This document shows, one piece after another, positions 22,265-32,859 of a stretch of 64,000 nt of DNA. Made by a program: the position numbers and the translations under genes. The stretch is from Lepus europaeus. Lineage: Eukaryota; Chordata; Mammalia; Lagomorpha; Leporidae. The notes beneath the pieces were generated by a model. That model was not told the DNA's origin. It ran no database searches and was given only the letters and a program-made list of their open reading frames with translations. The DNA is taken from positions 40,465,468 through 40,529,467 of the forward strand of contig NC_084838.1 in the NCBI RefSeq assembly GCF_033115175.1. The letters are read 5' to 3'. How positions within the stretch are numbered: the first letter of the stretch is position 1; each line of letters begins with the position of its first letter.

Positions 22265-22690
22265 TGCTGAAGAAAAATTTGTGTTATTCAATTATTCAGC
22301 AAATCCTGTGCTGGGCCTTTGCCCTCATGCAGCCAATATTCCAGTGGGAGAGGCAGACTTTCATCAAATAATTAAGCAAGCTAAAAAATAACTGTTAATA
22401 AAGTATATGCTACAAAGAAAAAAATGTGTGAACAGTAACTTGACCTTGTCTGAGGGAATCAAGGAAGGCTTCCTGAACAAAGGGTATCTGAGCAGAGAAG
22501 CCAAGGAAGAGTCACGGGAAGTTAGCAAAGGGAAGGAGAAAGATGTGCCGGGGGGAGGGAAGAGGCTGGGCAGAGGTCTGAAGGTGGGAAGGGAAGGTGG
22601 GATAGCAGAATGGAAAGCAAGCCAGGTGCCCCCAAAGCAGCGAAGGCCTGGGAGAGTGGCCCAGGCAGGATAATGCCCGAGCCATGACAG
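22265..22690 (+). repeat. Ancient L2-like relic (tentative)
   Basis: ATTATTCAGCAAATCCTGTGCTGGGC, GCCCTCATGCAGCC and ATTCCAGTGGGAGAGGCAGAC, followed by a purine-rich stretch like GAAGGCTTCCTGAAC, fit the old L2-type 3' region. No coding signal. Confidence 0.4.
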
Positions 22691-23128
22691 CTCACGAGGG
22701 GCTGCTGCAGGGATGTCAGCTAGAGTAGGAGCCACTGTCCTATGCCGCCCTTCTACTGGTGCTCAATCAAGATGAGTTTGTGGCTGTCAAAGGCCCTGAC
22801 TAAAACCTGGTCCAAGGAAACTGTCAGGGCTGCTGGCAGATGGTAATGTTACCTTAGGGGATAGCAGCTCTTCCCCAAAACAAAAGCAAACCCCTAACAC
22901 TGAGACCTTTCCTTACCTTTCTAAGCCTGTAGCAAGAAGTTTGTAAGGATTACAAATAATCTCAAAAGGGGTTTTTGAAATGACCTGCTGAAGAGAAACT
23001 TAGCATATCCCCTTAGGAGGACATTTGGTAATAGTTATCAAGACATAAAGTGCACATTCTCTTGGACTAAGCAATACATTTCTAGCACTCCCACATAAAA
23101 AAATACATGTTTAAGATGCCCACACAAT

Positions 23129-23452
23129 GGGGCCGGCGCCATGGCTCACTTGGTTAATCCTCCGCCTACAGTGCCGGCATCCCATATGGGTGCTGGGTTC
23201 TAGTCCCAGTTGCTCCTATTCCAGTCCAGCTCTCTGCTGTGGCCCGGGAAAGCAGTGGAGGATGGCTCAAGTGCTTGGGCCCCTGCACCCACATGGGAGA
23301 CCAGGAGGAAGCACCTGGCTCCTGGCTTCAGATCAGCGTAGCTCTGGCCGTAGCAGCCATTTGTGGGGGTGAACCATCGGAAGGAAGACCTTTCTCTTTG
23401 TCTCTCTCTCTCTCTCTCACTGTCTAACTCTGTCAAATAAATTTTAAAAAAA
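23129..23452 (+). mobile_element. CSINE, sense
   Basis: GGGGCCGGCGCCATGGCTCACTTGG head, GGGTTCTAGTCCCAG, CT tract and CAAATAAATTTTAAAAA tail. Confidence 0.9.
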
Positions 23453-23476
23453 CTATACTTAAAAAAAAGATACACA

Positions 23477-23814
23477 GGCCGGCGCCATGGCTTAACAGGC
23501 TAATCCTCCGCCTTGTGGCGCCGGCACACCGGGTTCTAGTCCTGGTCAGGGCGCCGGATTCTATCCTGGTTGCCCCTCTTCCAGGCCAGCTCTCTGCTAT
23601 GGCCCGGGAAGGCAGTGGAGGATGGCCCAAGTCCTTGGGCCCTGCACCCACATGGGAGACCAGGAGAAGCACCTGGCTCCTGCCTTCGGATCAGCGAGAT
23701 ACACCAGCTGCAGCAGCCATTGGAGGGTGAACCAACGGCAAAAAGGAAGACCTTTCTCTCTGTTTCTCTCTCTCACTATCCACTCTGCCTGTCAAAAAAA
23801 AAAAAAAAAAAAAA
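23477..23814 (+). mobile_element. CSINE, sense, young subfamily
   Basis: GGCCGGCGCCATGGCTTAACAGG head with the doubled TAGTCCTGGTCAGGGCGCC segment; long A-run tail. AAAAAAGATACACA is duplicated at both ends (23463, 23808). Confidence 0.92.
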
Positions 23815-24341
23815 GATACACACACAAAGATGTTCACTACAACCTTGTTTGCAATATCAAGAAAAAAAATGGAAGAAACAAATATCCATCAACATGGGAA
23901 CAGTTAAAGTAAAACATAGTATTATCTATATAATGGAATATTATGAAGCCCTTATCAAAATAAGGTAGAGCCAAATATGTTGCTTCTAAGAAAAGATTTT
24001 CAGATACGTTGAGTAAAAGAAGTATAGTTCTGTATGTATAATGTGATCTTGTCTGAGTTTAAAAATCTATATGTAAGGTAGTAGCAGGCTTTTATTAAAC
24101 ACGGTGTTCTATTTTCCTGCACTCTCTGTTTATGCACAGAACTTTCCTCATTCTGGAAAGGAAGTACCATGTCACTGAGAACTGGTGAAAAAAAGATTTC
24201 AAATTACTGTTCATGGTTCAGGCAGCAAGAGGTAGCTGGAACTCTGCCCTCCCTATAAAGATGCTCAGAACCCACTGGGAAGTTACAGATGTAAGGTACC
24301 TTGCTCTTGCCTCAGCTAGAGCTCCACAGAAGAAGTGTTGG

Positions 24342-24427
24342 ACCCCTAGAAAAACTTAGGGATCCAAGACGTCCCTAGGACTGAACCCCTAGAAAAACTT
24401 AGGGATCCAAGACGTCCCTAGGACTGG
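24342..24427. repeat. 43-bp perfect tandem duplication
   Basis: Two copies (24342-24384, 24385-24427) of a unit beginning ACCCCTAGAAAAACTTAGGG and ending GTCCCTAGGACTG; they differ only at the last base. The unit carries GGATCC and the palindrome CCTAGG. It lies in the NUDT2 5' intron. Confidence 0.95.
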
Positions 24428-24724
24428 AAGCCCCACAGTATTCCTCCACACCACTGTCACCACTGATACAGCATGAGAATGCAACGGTGCCTGCACAGGG
24501 AGCCAAAAAAGACAGGCCTGGAGTGGCCATGTGGAGCCACTGGTGGGTGGACAGCAGGCCAAGATCTTCCTATGTGGCAGGGGTTGGGGGATGAATCTTA
24601 GGGTAGTGAGAAGGATGTACCCTAGCAAGAACGTATCTCACTGAATGCCAGTGTGCAGGCAGACATCTAAGAACCAGGTTGGCCAATGATTCATCTCAAT
24701 GGGATCAGAGGAGCTAGGATCAGC

Positions 24725-25050
24725 AGCCGGCATTGTGGCACAATGGGTTAAGCTGCTGCCTGCAACACTAGCATCCTATATAAGCACTGGTTTCAGTTTG
24801 GCTGCTCTACTTCCAATCCAGCTCCCTGCTAATGCACCTGGAAAGACAGCAGAAGATAGGTGGCCCAAGTGTCTGGGCCCCCGCCATCCACAAGTTGGAA
24901 CAGATGGAGTTCCAGGTTCCTGGCTTTGGCCTGGCTCAGCTCCAGCTGTTGCAGCCATTTGGGGAGTGAACCAGCAGATGGAATATATCTCTGTCTCTCC
25001 CTCTCCCTCTGTAACTCTGCCTTTCAAAAAAACTAATAAATCTTTAAGAA
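24725..25050 (+). mobile_element. CSINE, sense
   Basis: GCCGGCATTGTGGCACAATGGG head to CTGCCTTTCAAAAAAAC tail. GAGCTAGGATCA / GAGTTAGGATCA flank it. Confidence 0.88.
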
Positions 25051-25179
25051 GAGTTAGGATCACATGTTCACTCCCCATCTATGCTATGAACCCATGGAAA
25101 AGACTGTTCTTTGAGACAGGCAGAACTCCTTTCAATTGCTTTGCTTGAGCAACTCTAGAACCTGCCCTGCCTCCCCAAC

Positions 25180-25310
25180 CCCACTCCATACATACAACTT
25201 CCTACTCCTCCTCTGTGAAGCAACTCAAATGTCACCTCCTCTTGAAGCCTTCTCGCTGCTAATCACTCCAGCATCTGACTCCTAACACAGCTAAATCAAC
25301 TTCTATTACA
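25180..25310 (+). repeat. L2 3' fragment (tentative)
   Basis: CAACTCAAATGTCACCTCCTC and GAAGCCTTCTCGCTGC match the L2 phrase about 300 bp from its 3' end. Short and old. Confidence 0.5.
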
Positions 25311-26780
25311 GGTTTCAATTGGAGAAGCAGAACAGTATGAGTGACAGAAAATTAAGGATTTATTTTAGGGATCATTCCTTGTGTGCAATTATGAAATCTG
25401 GTAGAGATCCATGCACTCTATCACCTTTGCATCTGGTTTTGGGTCTGAAGTTTCTATACCTCGCTGAGGTCAGCAGTTGGAAAGACAACTGAAGGTGAAG
25501 TAGAGGTGAGCAAGGACAAACTAGGACCTGTGAGAACAAATCAGGACCTACGAAGACAACTGGAACTCATGAGGACAAACCCAAACCCGAACCTTCCTTT
25601 CGCTGTCTCCAAGTCAGTGACATGGGTGACCTGCAGGAGAAGCTGCCCTCTGCCACAATGCTGAATGTACACCTGGCCCAGGACTCAGAGGAGATGAAGG
25701 AAGAGAGAGAAAGCAGGGGCTGGGAGAGCTGTCCTTTACCAGCAAGGCGAGCCAGCAGATCAGGGTCAGAATCCATGCACTGCCGCCATGCCCGGTAGCC
25801 AGCTCTGTCCTTCATAGGGTGTGGTTGCTATTTTACTTCAGCTTTCCAAATCTTGCACAAAATTTTCCTAACCTAAACAATATAGGAAAGCAAACTTGGG
25901 GAATGCAATTGCAGCTTAGCTAAATTGACACAGTACAAAGCCACCACAAGCACACATAGCTACTGCGGTAAATCTCTGTTGTACCATACCTCACGTAGGG
26001 AAGAGCCCAACTATGAGCTCTGTTTCCTTGGGGCTCAGCAAGGCAGCTCTCAACAGAGCTCCGTGGACTCAACAGAACTCTCTCCTTACCTCCTGCTCAA
26101 ACAAATGTTTGAATATGTTCTGGGGCTCTGGGAAATAGACCAGTGTTTTCCTGAAAAGTGCCATTTACATAAAAGTCAATGGGGCTATTGTTGGGGGTTT
26201 TCTGTTTTTCTGGAGACCATGGGGCTGAAACTGTCCAGGGGTTTAAAGCAGCCAGCTTTCACAGGCGTGGACTCCAAGTGGATTCAAACCTCAGGGGGTT
26301 AAAGAACACAGCATCCAATATGCAAATATGCCTGCAGCCAGGATTGCAGAGGTGAGAACTCCAGGCTGACAGCAGGCAATTCACACTTCAGAAAAATGGC
26401 AGAGTGCCTGAGGTGGTTAGAAAAAAAATCTGAATAAAAAAAAACCCCTCAATGTCATCAGAAGGTTCCAGAAGCTAAGGGAAAGCGCTCTTGGCTTTCT
26501 CTTTACATATATAATTCCCTTACAGCCTGCGAGGTTCAGGACCGAGGTGCCAAAAAATAATTTACAGATAAATGGTTATGCTGTCATGTCCCACTGTTTT
26601 CATCGAATTAATCAGAGTGCTACTGCGTGCATAGTTCAACCTCAGAAGCTCTCACAAATATACACGTAGACAAAGAGCTCCCCAAATCCTCCCCTTGACT
26701 TGTTCCTCCTAATCTAAGATCCCTCCTGCAGAAAGAGTGCTTTATGCCACTACATTATCAATTAAGCATGAATACTGTGC
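25311..26780. other. NUDT2 intron stretch, nothing assigned
   Basis: About 1.5 kb. 25320-25560 has CAATTGGAGAAGCAGAACAG with AAGGATTTATTTTAGG, as in an old LTR/DNA-type repeat that I cannot name. No exon-like ORF. Confidence 0.4.
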
Positions 26781-26804
26781 CGACTACGCCCTGCAAGCTT
26801 TCCG

Positions 26805-26985
26805 ACAACTATCATCTCTAATACTCAAGACAACCCTCAAACGAAACATCATTATCTCCAGTTTATAAGGAAACTGAGACATTAGAACAGTTAAAAGACT
26901 TGCCCATGGGCATAGCTGGCCTATAAATGGTAGGATTCTAATCCAAGTAAGTCTAACTCCAAAGTCCATATTTTATTCCCTCTTA
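26805..26985 (+). repeat. MIR relic
   Basis: CAAGACAACCCTCAAACG, TTATCTCCAGTTTATAAGGAAACTGAGAC, GACTTGCCCATGGGCATAGC: the MIR core and 3' part in order. Confidence 0.75.
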
Positions 26986-28910
26986 GACTCTGCTCACCAT
27001 GAAATAACAGGGCTTAGGGCACAAACAGCCCTGTGAAGACACACAAGTGATTTATTAAATCACTTCCAGTTTAAAATTCCCAGTCTTTAATCGATATTCA
27101 TATGGAGATTGAAGATGTCAACCAGAATGCTTTCACTGCACAGGTCTTAGTTGGGAGTGGGGCGGAGCAGTAGATGAATGTCACGGTGCCCATAGAAGAT
27201 GCAGGAAGAGTAAAATCTGCCTGGGCCACTCCACTGTGAGAAAAGGAAAGCCAACTCTGCCTACCTAAAAGCAGCTCTACAAACTGCCCAGGTTTCCCTC
27301 ATCTCCATGTCATAATTGTCTTTTCTCCATTTTACTAATTTCCTTCTTCCCTTTCCAAGTGGACAGAAATGAGGTGCCCAGCCATGAATAAAGCTCTCCC
27401 TTCTAACAACAACAATGGAGGAAAAAGAAAAACAAAACAAACAAAAAAGAAAAAAGCCCCTACCTACCATGAATAAATTGAGAAAGACAATATTCCCTCT
27501 GCTGCACCTTTCCCTGGATAGCTGCCACTCCCTTCTTCTGGGTGAGACCAAGCTGCTAAGTCATTTTGCTCTTTGCCTTTTGGCTAAGGAAATAGGAGAC
27601 TTCACCTGTAATGGCATGAATGGCTTCTAGGATACCAAAATCTCACAAGGTAGCTAGCATAGTGAAATTCGTTACATGGCCTATTAGTGCCATCTGCTGT
27701 ACGACTCTGGAAAGTAAACAGGAATTCCAACACTAGAGCCTGAAGGTGTTCTTTGCAAGACACGGTGTTTTACAGGACTGAAAGGGAGATGTGAAACTGA
27801 ATAAAGCCCAACTTTCTAGAGGTTCACAGCCCCAAAGCTGGAGACAAAGCTGTAACTTGTGCATCATAAGGTATATATAAGATGGTAAGGCAACAAAGAA
27901 GGATCTTTAGGTCAAATGGGCGTGTCATAAGAATTTTGAGGATTGCTAAGGGTTTACTGGACAGAACAAGGTAGAGGCCAGGGGTACCTCAGGTAGAGGG
28001 CAGAATGGACAGAAACCCTCAAGCAAGCACATGATAAAATTCCATTAGTAAACAACTTTGTTTTCATTCCACAGACAATGAGGCCTTTTGATTAGCTTTA
28101 AGCAGCGCCATAATTTGGTCACATGGACATTTTACAGGCAAGGTACAGAAAATGAAATGGGAGGAAAGACTAGAAGAAACAAACCAGTTACAAGCTTATT
28201 GCCAACACTTCAGTTGACAAATGATATGGAGTTAGATTAAGGCAGAGACGTGAGAAATGAAAGGAGATGAATGAAGAAGGTATTTCCAAGTAAAACTGAC
28301 AATATTGATGTTTCATTATCTGAAGGTCAGAGAGACAATTCATAGTCCAAAGGAAAGGGAGAGAGGTTTGGTTTAGGTGACTGAGGGGAGGAACGGGTAG
28401 AATCTAATGACTTCTGTCGGAGACAGATTGAATTTGAAGTGCCATAGGCTATTCCCAAGGTAAATGGACAGATGTGTCTAAAGTTCACTGATCATCTTAT
28501 CCCATCTCTTCATTTCCCAAAGTGGAAATTTTCTATGATAGGAAGCATCTGTTCCAGTGGTAGGTACCTATGCAGCCCATTTCCCTCCAATTTAGTTGAG
28601 TCTACCTGTCCAAACCTACCCTTATATTTTGTATTCCAAAATATTTTTATGCTCTTTCAGTCAGAAACAGTACAACACAACACAGAAAAGCATGGCTGAC
28701 TTAGCAATGACAAAGACCTAGCTACTGAATTTAATGGTTATTTAGAGCAAGATACTTACCAAAAGTGTAAAATGAAGGTACCGTCTACTTTATGTGGTTA
28801 TTGTAGAATTTAAAATGAATGATGTATATATAGGATCTGATATATCAGAGTGAGCCACTCTTACCCTTGCATTATTTAAGGTCACCAGTAAGCTTCTCTA
28901 TTTTATGGGC
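26986..28910. other. NUDT2 intron stretch, nothing assigned
   Basis: About 1.9 kb of moderately AT-rich DNA. No CSINE or L1 was recognised, and no ORF with a family signature. On the minus strand TTTTG|GTAAGTATC at about 28756 is a good donor-like string, but nothing supports an exon. Confidence 0.4.
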
Positions 28911-28913
28911 TTG

Positions 28914-29192
28914 AAATTTTTTGTTTGTTTGAAAATCAGAGAGGGAAAGATAAATCTTCCATCTGCTGGTTCACTATGCACACGCCCACCCAGGCCAGGC
29001 CAAAGCTAGCGGAATTCAATCAGGTTTCTCACATGGGTGGCAGGGGCCCGTGTATTTGAGTCATCACCTGCTGCCTCCCAGGGAGCTGGAATCAGAGGGG
29101 CAGCTGGAACTCAAACTTTGGAGCTGTCACTCCAATATGGAATGTGGAGTCCCAAGCAGTGTCGTAACTGCTGTGCCAGAAGCCCACCCCAC
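28914..29192 (-). mobile_element. CSINE, antisense, diverged
   Basis: TTGTTTGTTTGAAAATCAGAG at the left, GTGTCGTAACTGCTGTGCCAGAAGCCCACCCC at the right. Confidence 0.78.
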
Positions 29193-29519
29193 TTGATGTT
29201 TTAATGGCATGTGCTTAGTTTTCATAGAAAATTGAATCAAGAAATGGCTTTTCATGTTTCCTGTGAAACATGAAAATTGCCAGTGAATACGTGTTCACCA
29301 CATCATGTATACCCCATATATATAAGAATCAACAAGAGAACTTCCTTTTAATATAGATACCAGGGGGAACATTTCTTTTGGAGACCAGATATTTTTAATT
29401 ACTAGTGAGAGTTGCTTTTTTTTCCTTAACTGATGAATTTTGAGCTACATTGAGTACTCAATTACAGGGAGTACCTTGTGAGCTGTATACAAGCTGGTGT
29501 GTCGATTTGTTTTTATTAT

Positions 29520-29690
29520 GAGGATAATAGCTACCATTTCCTGGCAGGCATCATGCCAAAAGCTTTACCTTCATTATTAAAAGAGGAAAAAGGAAATTCA
29601 GGCTCGGAGATATGCCTAGGTAGTGACTCCAACACAGGTCTGCCGGCCTCAGCATCATTGCTCTTAACCACGACTCTGTACTAGTGTCTT
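29520..29690 (+). repeat. MIR relic
   Basis: AATAGCTACCATTTCCTGGCAGGC, GGAAATTCAGGCTCGGAG and CAGGTCTGCCGGCCTCAG follow MIR order. Confidence 0.55.
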
Positions 29691-30189
29691 ACATTTGACT
29701 ATTTGATTGCACTGTTTAAGTGGTTGCATTTTTGTTGTTGTTGAGGAGGTGAGGATTCTCGCCTGACCTTCTTTTCCTCTGCTTTAACTGCCAGTTCAGT
29801 AAGTGAAATAAATAGAAAATATAAAATCTGTTTTTGGAAAGCAACGGAGGCCCAGGGAGGGGACGGTACGGTGCCTGGCCTTTGGGCCCTAAACTCGTAG
29901 CTCGCTCGCCTCTGGGGCTCCTATGAGTCACTCCATCACCACTTGCGTGGTGGCGTGCAAGGTTCACCGGACCACTGAATTTTCCCTTCTCCTGGTGCAG
30001 CTAGGAAAACTGAGGTCCTGCAAGCGACTGGGGCCTGCCTACTCAGACCAAACTGCTAGTGTGGAGGAGGGCGCGTCCACCTTTGACTTGGCAGCGACGG
30101 AACGCTAGACAATGGCAGACTCCCAATGCACTAAGCCTCCCCATTTACCCCCTGAAAATTAAACCCAGGTGGGCCCTAAAGATACTCAC

Positions 30190-30310
30190 CTGAAGCTCAG
30201 AGGCAAGAGGCGGGCCTTGAACGGAGACGGAAAGTGCAGCGGCCAATCAGAAGAACGCTGTTGCTCCTCAGGAGACCAACAGAATTGGCAAAAGGATCCT
30301 GGACCCGCCT
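30190..30310 (-). other. NUDT2: NUDT2 non-coding first exon (candidate)
   Basis: A textbook splice donor on the minus strand, CTTCAG then GTGAGTATC, places an exon end at 30190 inside the CpG-rich promoter. This is the expected place for the NUDT2 5' UTR exon, which would splice to 20515 or 20504 across about 9.7 kb. The upstream limit (transcription start) cannot be read; 30310 is an estimate set by the promoter elements at 30325-30411. Additional 5' UTR exons within the intron are possible but not seen. Confidence 0.55.
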
Positions 30311-30464
30311 CAACGATACCTTTCTCTCGCGAGAACTTCACTCAAGCATGACGATTGGCTGAAGGACGGAAATTAGGAGTTACGTCCACTGTGTTTCGGG
30401 TTCCTGATTGGTGTTCACGGGGAGAAGGCGATGCACGTTAACGGGTTCCTTGGATGCTCATTGG
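30243..30464. promoter_or_regulatory. Cluster of four CCAAT boxes (NF-Y type)
   Basis: CCAAT is read at 30243-30247 on the plus strand. The complement ATTGG is at 30354-30358, 30407-30411 and 30460-30464. All sit between the two predicted first exons, about 50-110 bp apart. NF-Y commonly binds such arrays in divergent CpG-island promoters. Three of four read toward NUDT2. Confidence 0.55.
30325..30334. promoter_or_regulatory. TCTCGCGAGA palindrome (BANP-type promoter motif)
   Basis: An exact 10-base self-complementary TCTCGCGAGA lies between the two first exons. This motif is known from CpG-island promoters of essential genes; BANP is its reported methylation-sensitive activator, and ZBTB33 was linked to it earlier. 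Being palindromic, it suits a divergent promoter. Occupancy here is inferred. Confidence 0.7.
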
Positions 30465-30479
30465 CTGGTGGCGCGGCAC

Positions 30480-30679
30480 GGCCGGCGCGCGAGCGCCAGC
30501 GCGGGCGTTCGAACTGGCGCTTGGCGCCGTTGCCATGGGGATGCGGCCTGGCTGCCGGCTGGGACGCACCGGTTGACAAGACACGAGAGAGTGTCCGGTC
30601 TTGGGGCCCTCGCCGGACCGCATCGTCCTTTTCAGTGGTCAGACAGGGCTGACCAAGGAGGAGCTTGGACGCCCGCAAG
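30480..30679 (+). other. KIF24: KIF24 non-coding first exon (candidate)
   Basis: The donor GCAAG|GTGAGA at 30679/30680 sits in the CpG island and would splice to the exon 2 acceptor at 55491, giving an intron of about 24.8 kb. The start at 30480 is an estimate; the true transcription start cannot be read. The exon contains a 13-codon upstream ORF (30535-30576) with a strong Kozak context. Its KIF24 frame is open without a stop from 30408 through the donor, though without an ATG (see findings). Confidence 0.6.
30535..30576 (+). other. 13-codon upstream ORF in KIF24 exon 1
   Basis: ATG at 30535, G at -3 and G at +4, reads M-G-M-R-P-G-C-R-L-G-R-T-G and then TGA. A second in-frame ATG lies two codons in. 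It is out of frame with KIF24. If transcription starts upstream of 30535, it should lower translation of KIF24. Whether it is in the mRNA is not known. Confidence 0.4.
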
Positions 30680-31899
30680 GTGAGAAAGGCGGGCGGGGAC
30701 CGGGGCGGGGCGGGCGTGGTCGGAAGCTGTGGCGGCCGCCTCGCGGGAGTGGGTGCGCGTGGCGCCCGCGGAGCACGCAGACTCGGGCGTTTGAGAGGGA
30801 ACCGGGCTTTGGCCTCTGCCGGTTCCGAACCTTCACCTACCTTTCATCCGCATATTATGCTTCGGCAGTTATTTTTAATTTTGTGTTCAGCCATTAGCTT
30901 TAACGCCACTTCTCATGAAGTCTTTGAGTCCCGAAGCCCTTAACTTCGGCGAACCCCATTCTCCTCCCTTCTCCCCCAATTCTGAAGTCTTTGAGGTAAG
31001 GCAAGCATCCTTCACAATGACTTCCACGTACTCAAATTTCAGGAAATAATTGTTGATTTGAATTTAATTCGCAAATACGAGGAGTACGTAAAAATCTTAA
31101 CGGAAGTTGAAATTTATGAGTTTATTTTCGTGAAACTTTTTTTTTTTTAATCTTTGTGGTTTTTTAAAAAATAGTATGTGTTTTCAATGTATTATGAGAA
31201 AAAGAATTGTATCAAAATAAACATCCTTTTAATACCAGCTTCCCGGGAACTTTCTGAAATGCCGTTGTAGGTCAAATTCTCTTTTATGCCATTTTATCTC
31301 TCATATTCAGAGATGACATTTTTCATTTTTAGAGTAGGGTCAGGAGCACCCTAACTGCATATGCAAAAGGACCTGAAAAGTTCAGTTGGCCTTTGCACAC
31401 TTTGGGAGAGGTTAGAAATGTTTTCAGATTTGGGTGCTGCAACTCTTTCCACATTATGGCTTTTAAACTTGGTCTCTCAGTCCTTTTTTTAGATTCCTGT
31501 TAGTCTTTGCTTAAAACAAACTGTTGCTGTATACCAAGAGAATTTATCTCCTTTTAGTTCCTTAGTGACCTGCAGATATTGCCACGTTTTGCGGGTTCTT
31601 TGGAAAAATTTTAAAGCGTCTTTTCCCTTGTATTTGTATTCTTCCGTGAGGAGAGAGGTTTTATAATCTTCTCTACTTCAGTGGCTGTGAGAGCTGCTCG
31701 GGTAGCCTCCCTCAGGTATCTCTGATAGAGTCGCATTACCAACACTTGCTTCATTGTTATCTCGGAGACTCTATAGTCACAGTGTCGTTGATGTGTCTTC
31801 CTTATGTCAAAACCATGGCTCAGTAGTGACTTTAATAAAAGAATTTAAAGAGTCAGATATTATAGAGCTTTTCTCTTACATATCCTTGTATGAAAGTTT

Positions 31900-32450
31900 G
31901 AAACACTGCAAAAAAAAAAAAAAAAAAAAACTGGGGATTCAGAGTTTGGCCTTGGCTCTGTCTTTGTAACTCCTTCACTGTGTTGGCTTTCAAGTTATTT
32001 AGCCCCTTTAAACCTCACTTTTTTCCATGTGGAAAATTAAAGGGTTGAATAAGACTAGAATTCCCGTGGCTCTGCTATTAATCTGGTAAAGTAGTTGATG
32101 TCAGGTGGGCATCTCGCCATCTAAAGAAATATCTTTCTAGCAGCTCAAAGCAATAGCTATCATTTATTGAGTGTTAACTGTACGCAAAGCATTAAATCAA
32201 GGGTTTTATATAAATACTATGTTTTTGTTATCCTGTGGCATGTCAGTGTGCTGTGCAGATAGCATTTCATTAAAAACTTTTTGTGAATAAAAGTTGTTAG
32301 CTAACCATGTCCTTGGGGTTAAAATAGTATGTGATTTTCCAATTTAGGAGGAACAGCAATTTCTTTCTCTGGGCTGCTGTTTGGTGGGTTGTAAAGTGAG
32401 GGGTTAGGCTCTTCTAAGATCCCTTCCAGATCTAATGTTCTAGTCCATTT
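31900..32450 (+). repeat. MIR relics (two or three)
   Basis: TGGCCTTGGCTCTGTC...TAGCCCCTTTAAACCTCACTTTTTTCC (31945-32080), ATAGCTATCATTTATTGAGTG (32147-32220) and GTTAGGCTCTTCTAAGATCCCTTCCAG (32400-32440) are MIR-type pieces. An A-run lies at 31911-31930. Confidence 0.55.
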
Positions 32451-32586
32451 TCTCCATACTGGCTCAGCAAACCTGTTCACAATTTGTGCTGAATAGATTG
32501 TCAGCAGATTTTGTTAAGTGAGTAATTGAGTTCTACTTGAACTTTGAGTGTTGTATACTTCCTGAGTTACCCTCTCTTGATGTTCA

Positions 32587-32696
32587 TTAGCAAGAAGCTG
32601 GATCAGAAGTAGAGCATCTGGGACTCAAACTGGTATCCATATGGGATGCTGGCGCCACAGGCAGAGGCTTAACCTACTATGCCATAGCGCCAGCCC
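32587..32696 (-). mobile_element. Tail-less CSINE head fragment with perfect target duplication
   Basis: AGAAGCTGGATCAGAAGTAG to CTACTATGCCATAGCGCCAGCC: only the 5' ~110 bases of a CSINE, antisense. CTCTTGATGTTCAT is exact at 32573-32586 and 32697-32710. Confidence 0.85.
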
Positions 32697-32859
32697 CTCT
32701 TGATGTTCATATCCTGTTTGAACAAGCTGACTTTTCCATAGGTATAAACTAATAATGATAGGTACTATATATTGTTGAATGCATAACAGGCACTGAATTT
32801 AGCACTTAGTGTATTACTCCAGTTCTTACTAAAGCAAACATTTTTCCTGAGTCATTATC

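Larger units (their letters stand above)
22970..24060 (+). mobile_element. L1M 3' UTR relic split by two adjacent CSINEs
   Basis: TAAGCAATACATTTCTAGCACTCCCAC, then after the SINEs GATGTTCACTACAACCTTGTTTGCAATATC and ATAATGGAATATTATGAAGCCC, the order of an old L1 3' UTR. Flanks are 22970-23128 and 23815-24060. Confidence 0.6.
29870..30830. promoter_or_regulatory. CpG island: shared bidirectional NUDT2/KIF24 promoter
   Basis: GC and CpG content rise sharply here against AT-rich flanks, densest at 30470-30780. The island separates the NUDT2 donor at 30190 (minus) from the KIF24 donor at 30680 (plus), under 500 bp apart. No TATA box was seen. CCAAT boxes lie at 30243 (plus orientation) and at 30354, 30407 and 30460 (ATTGG, so CCAAT on the minus strand). 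A perfect palindrome TCTCGCGAGA is at 30325-30334. These are typical of TATA-less divergent housekeeping promoters. There is no interspersed repeat in the island, which is striking in this window. The human pair is arranged the same way. Confidence 0.85.

Noticed and set aside
28740-28765. Good minus-strand donor string as evidence for another NUDT2 5' UTR exon
   Set aside because: A donor-like string alone is common in introns; no acceptor or conserved exon was visible.
30408-30943. Several overlapping ORFs of 60-98 codons on both strands in the CpG island as genes
   Set aside because: GC-rich DNA has few stops, the frames overlap on both strands, and none has a family signature. Only the uORF and the KIF24-frame opening are kept, as findings.
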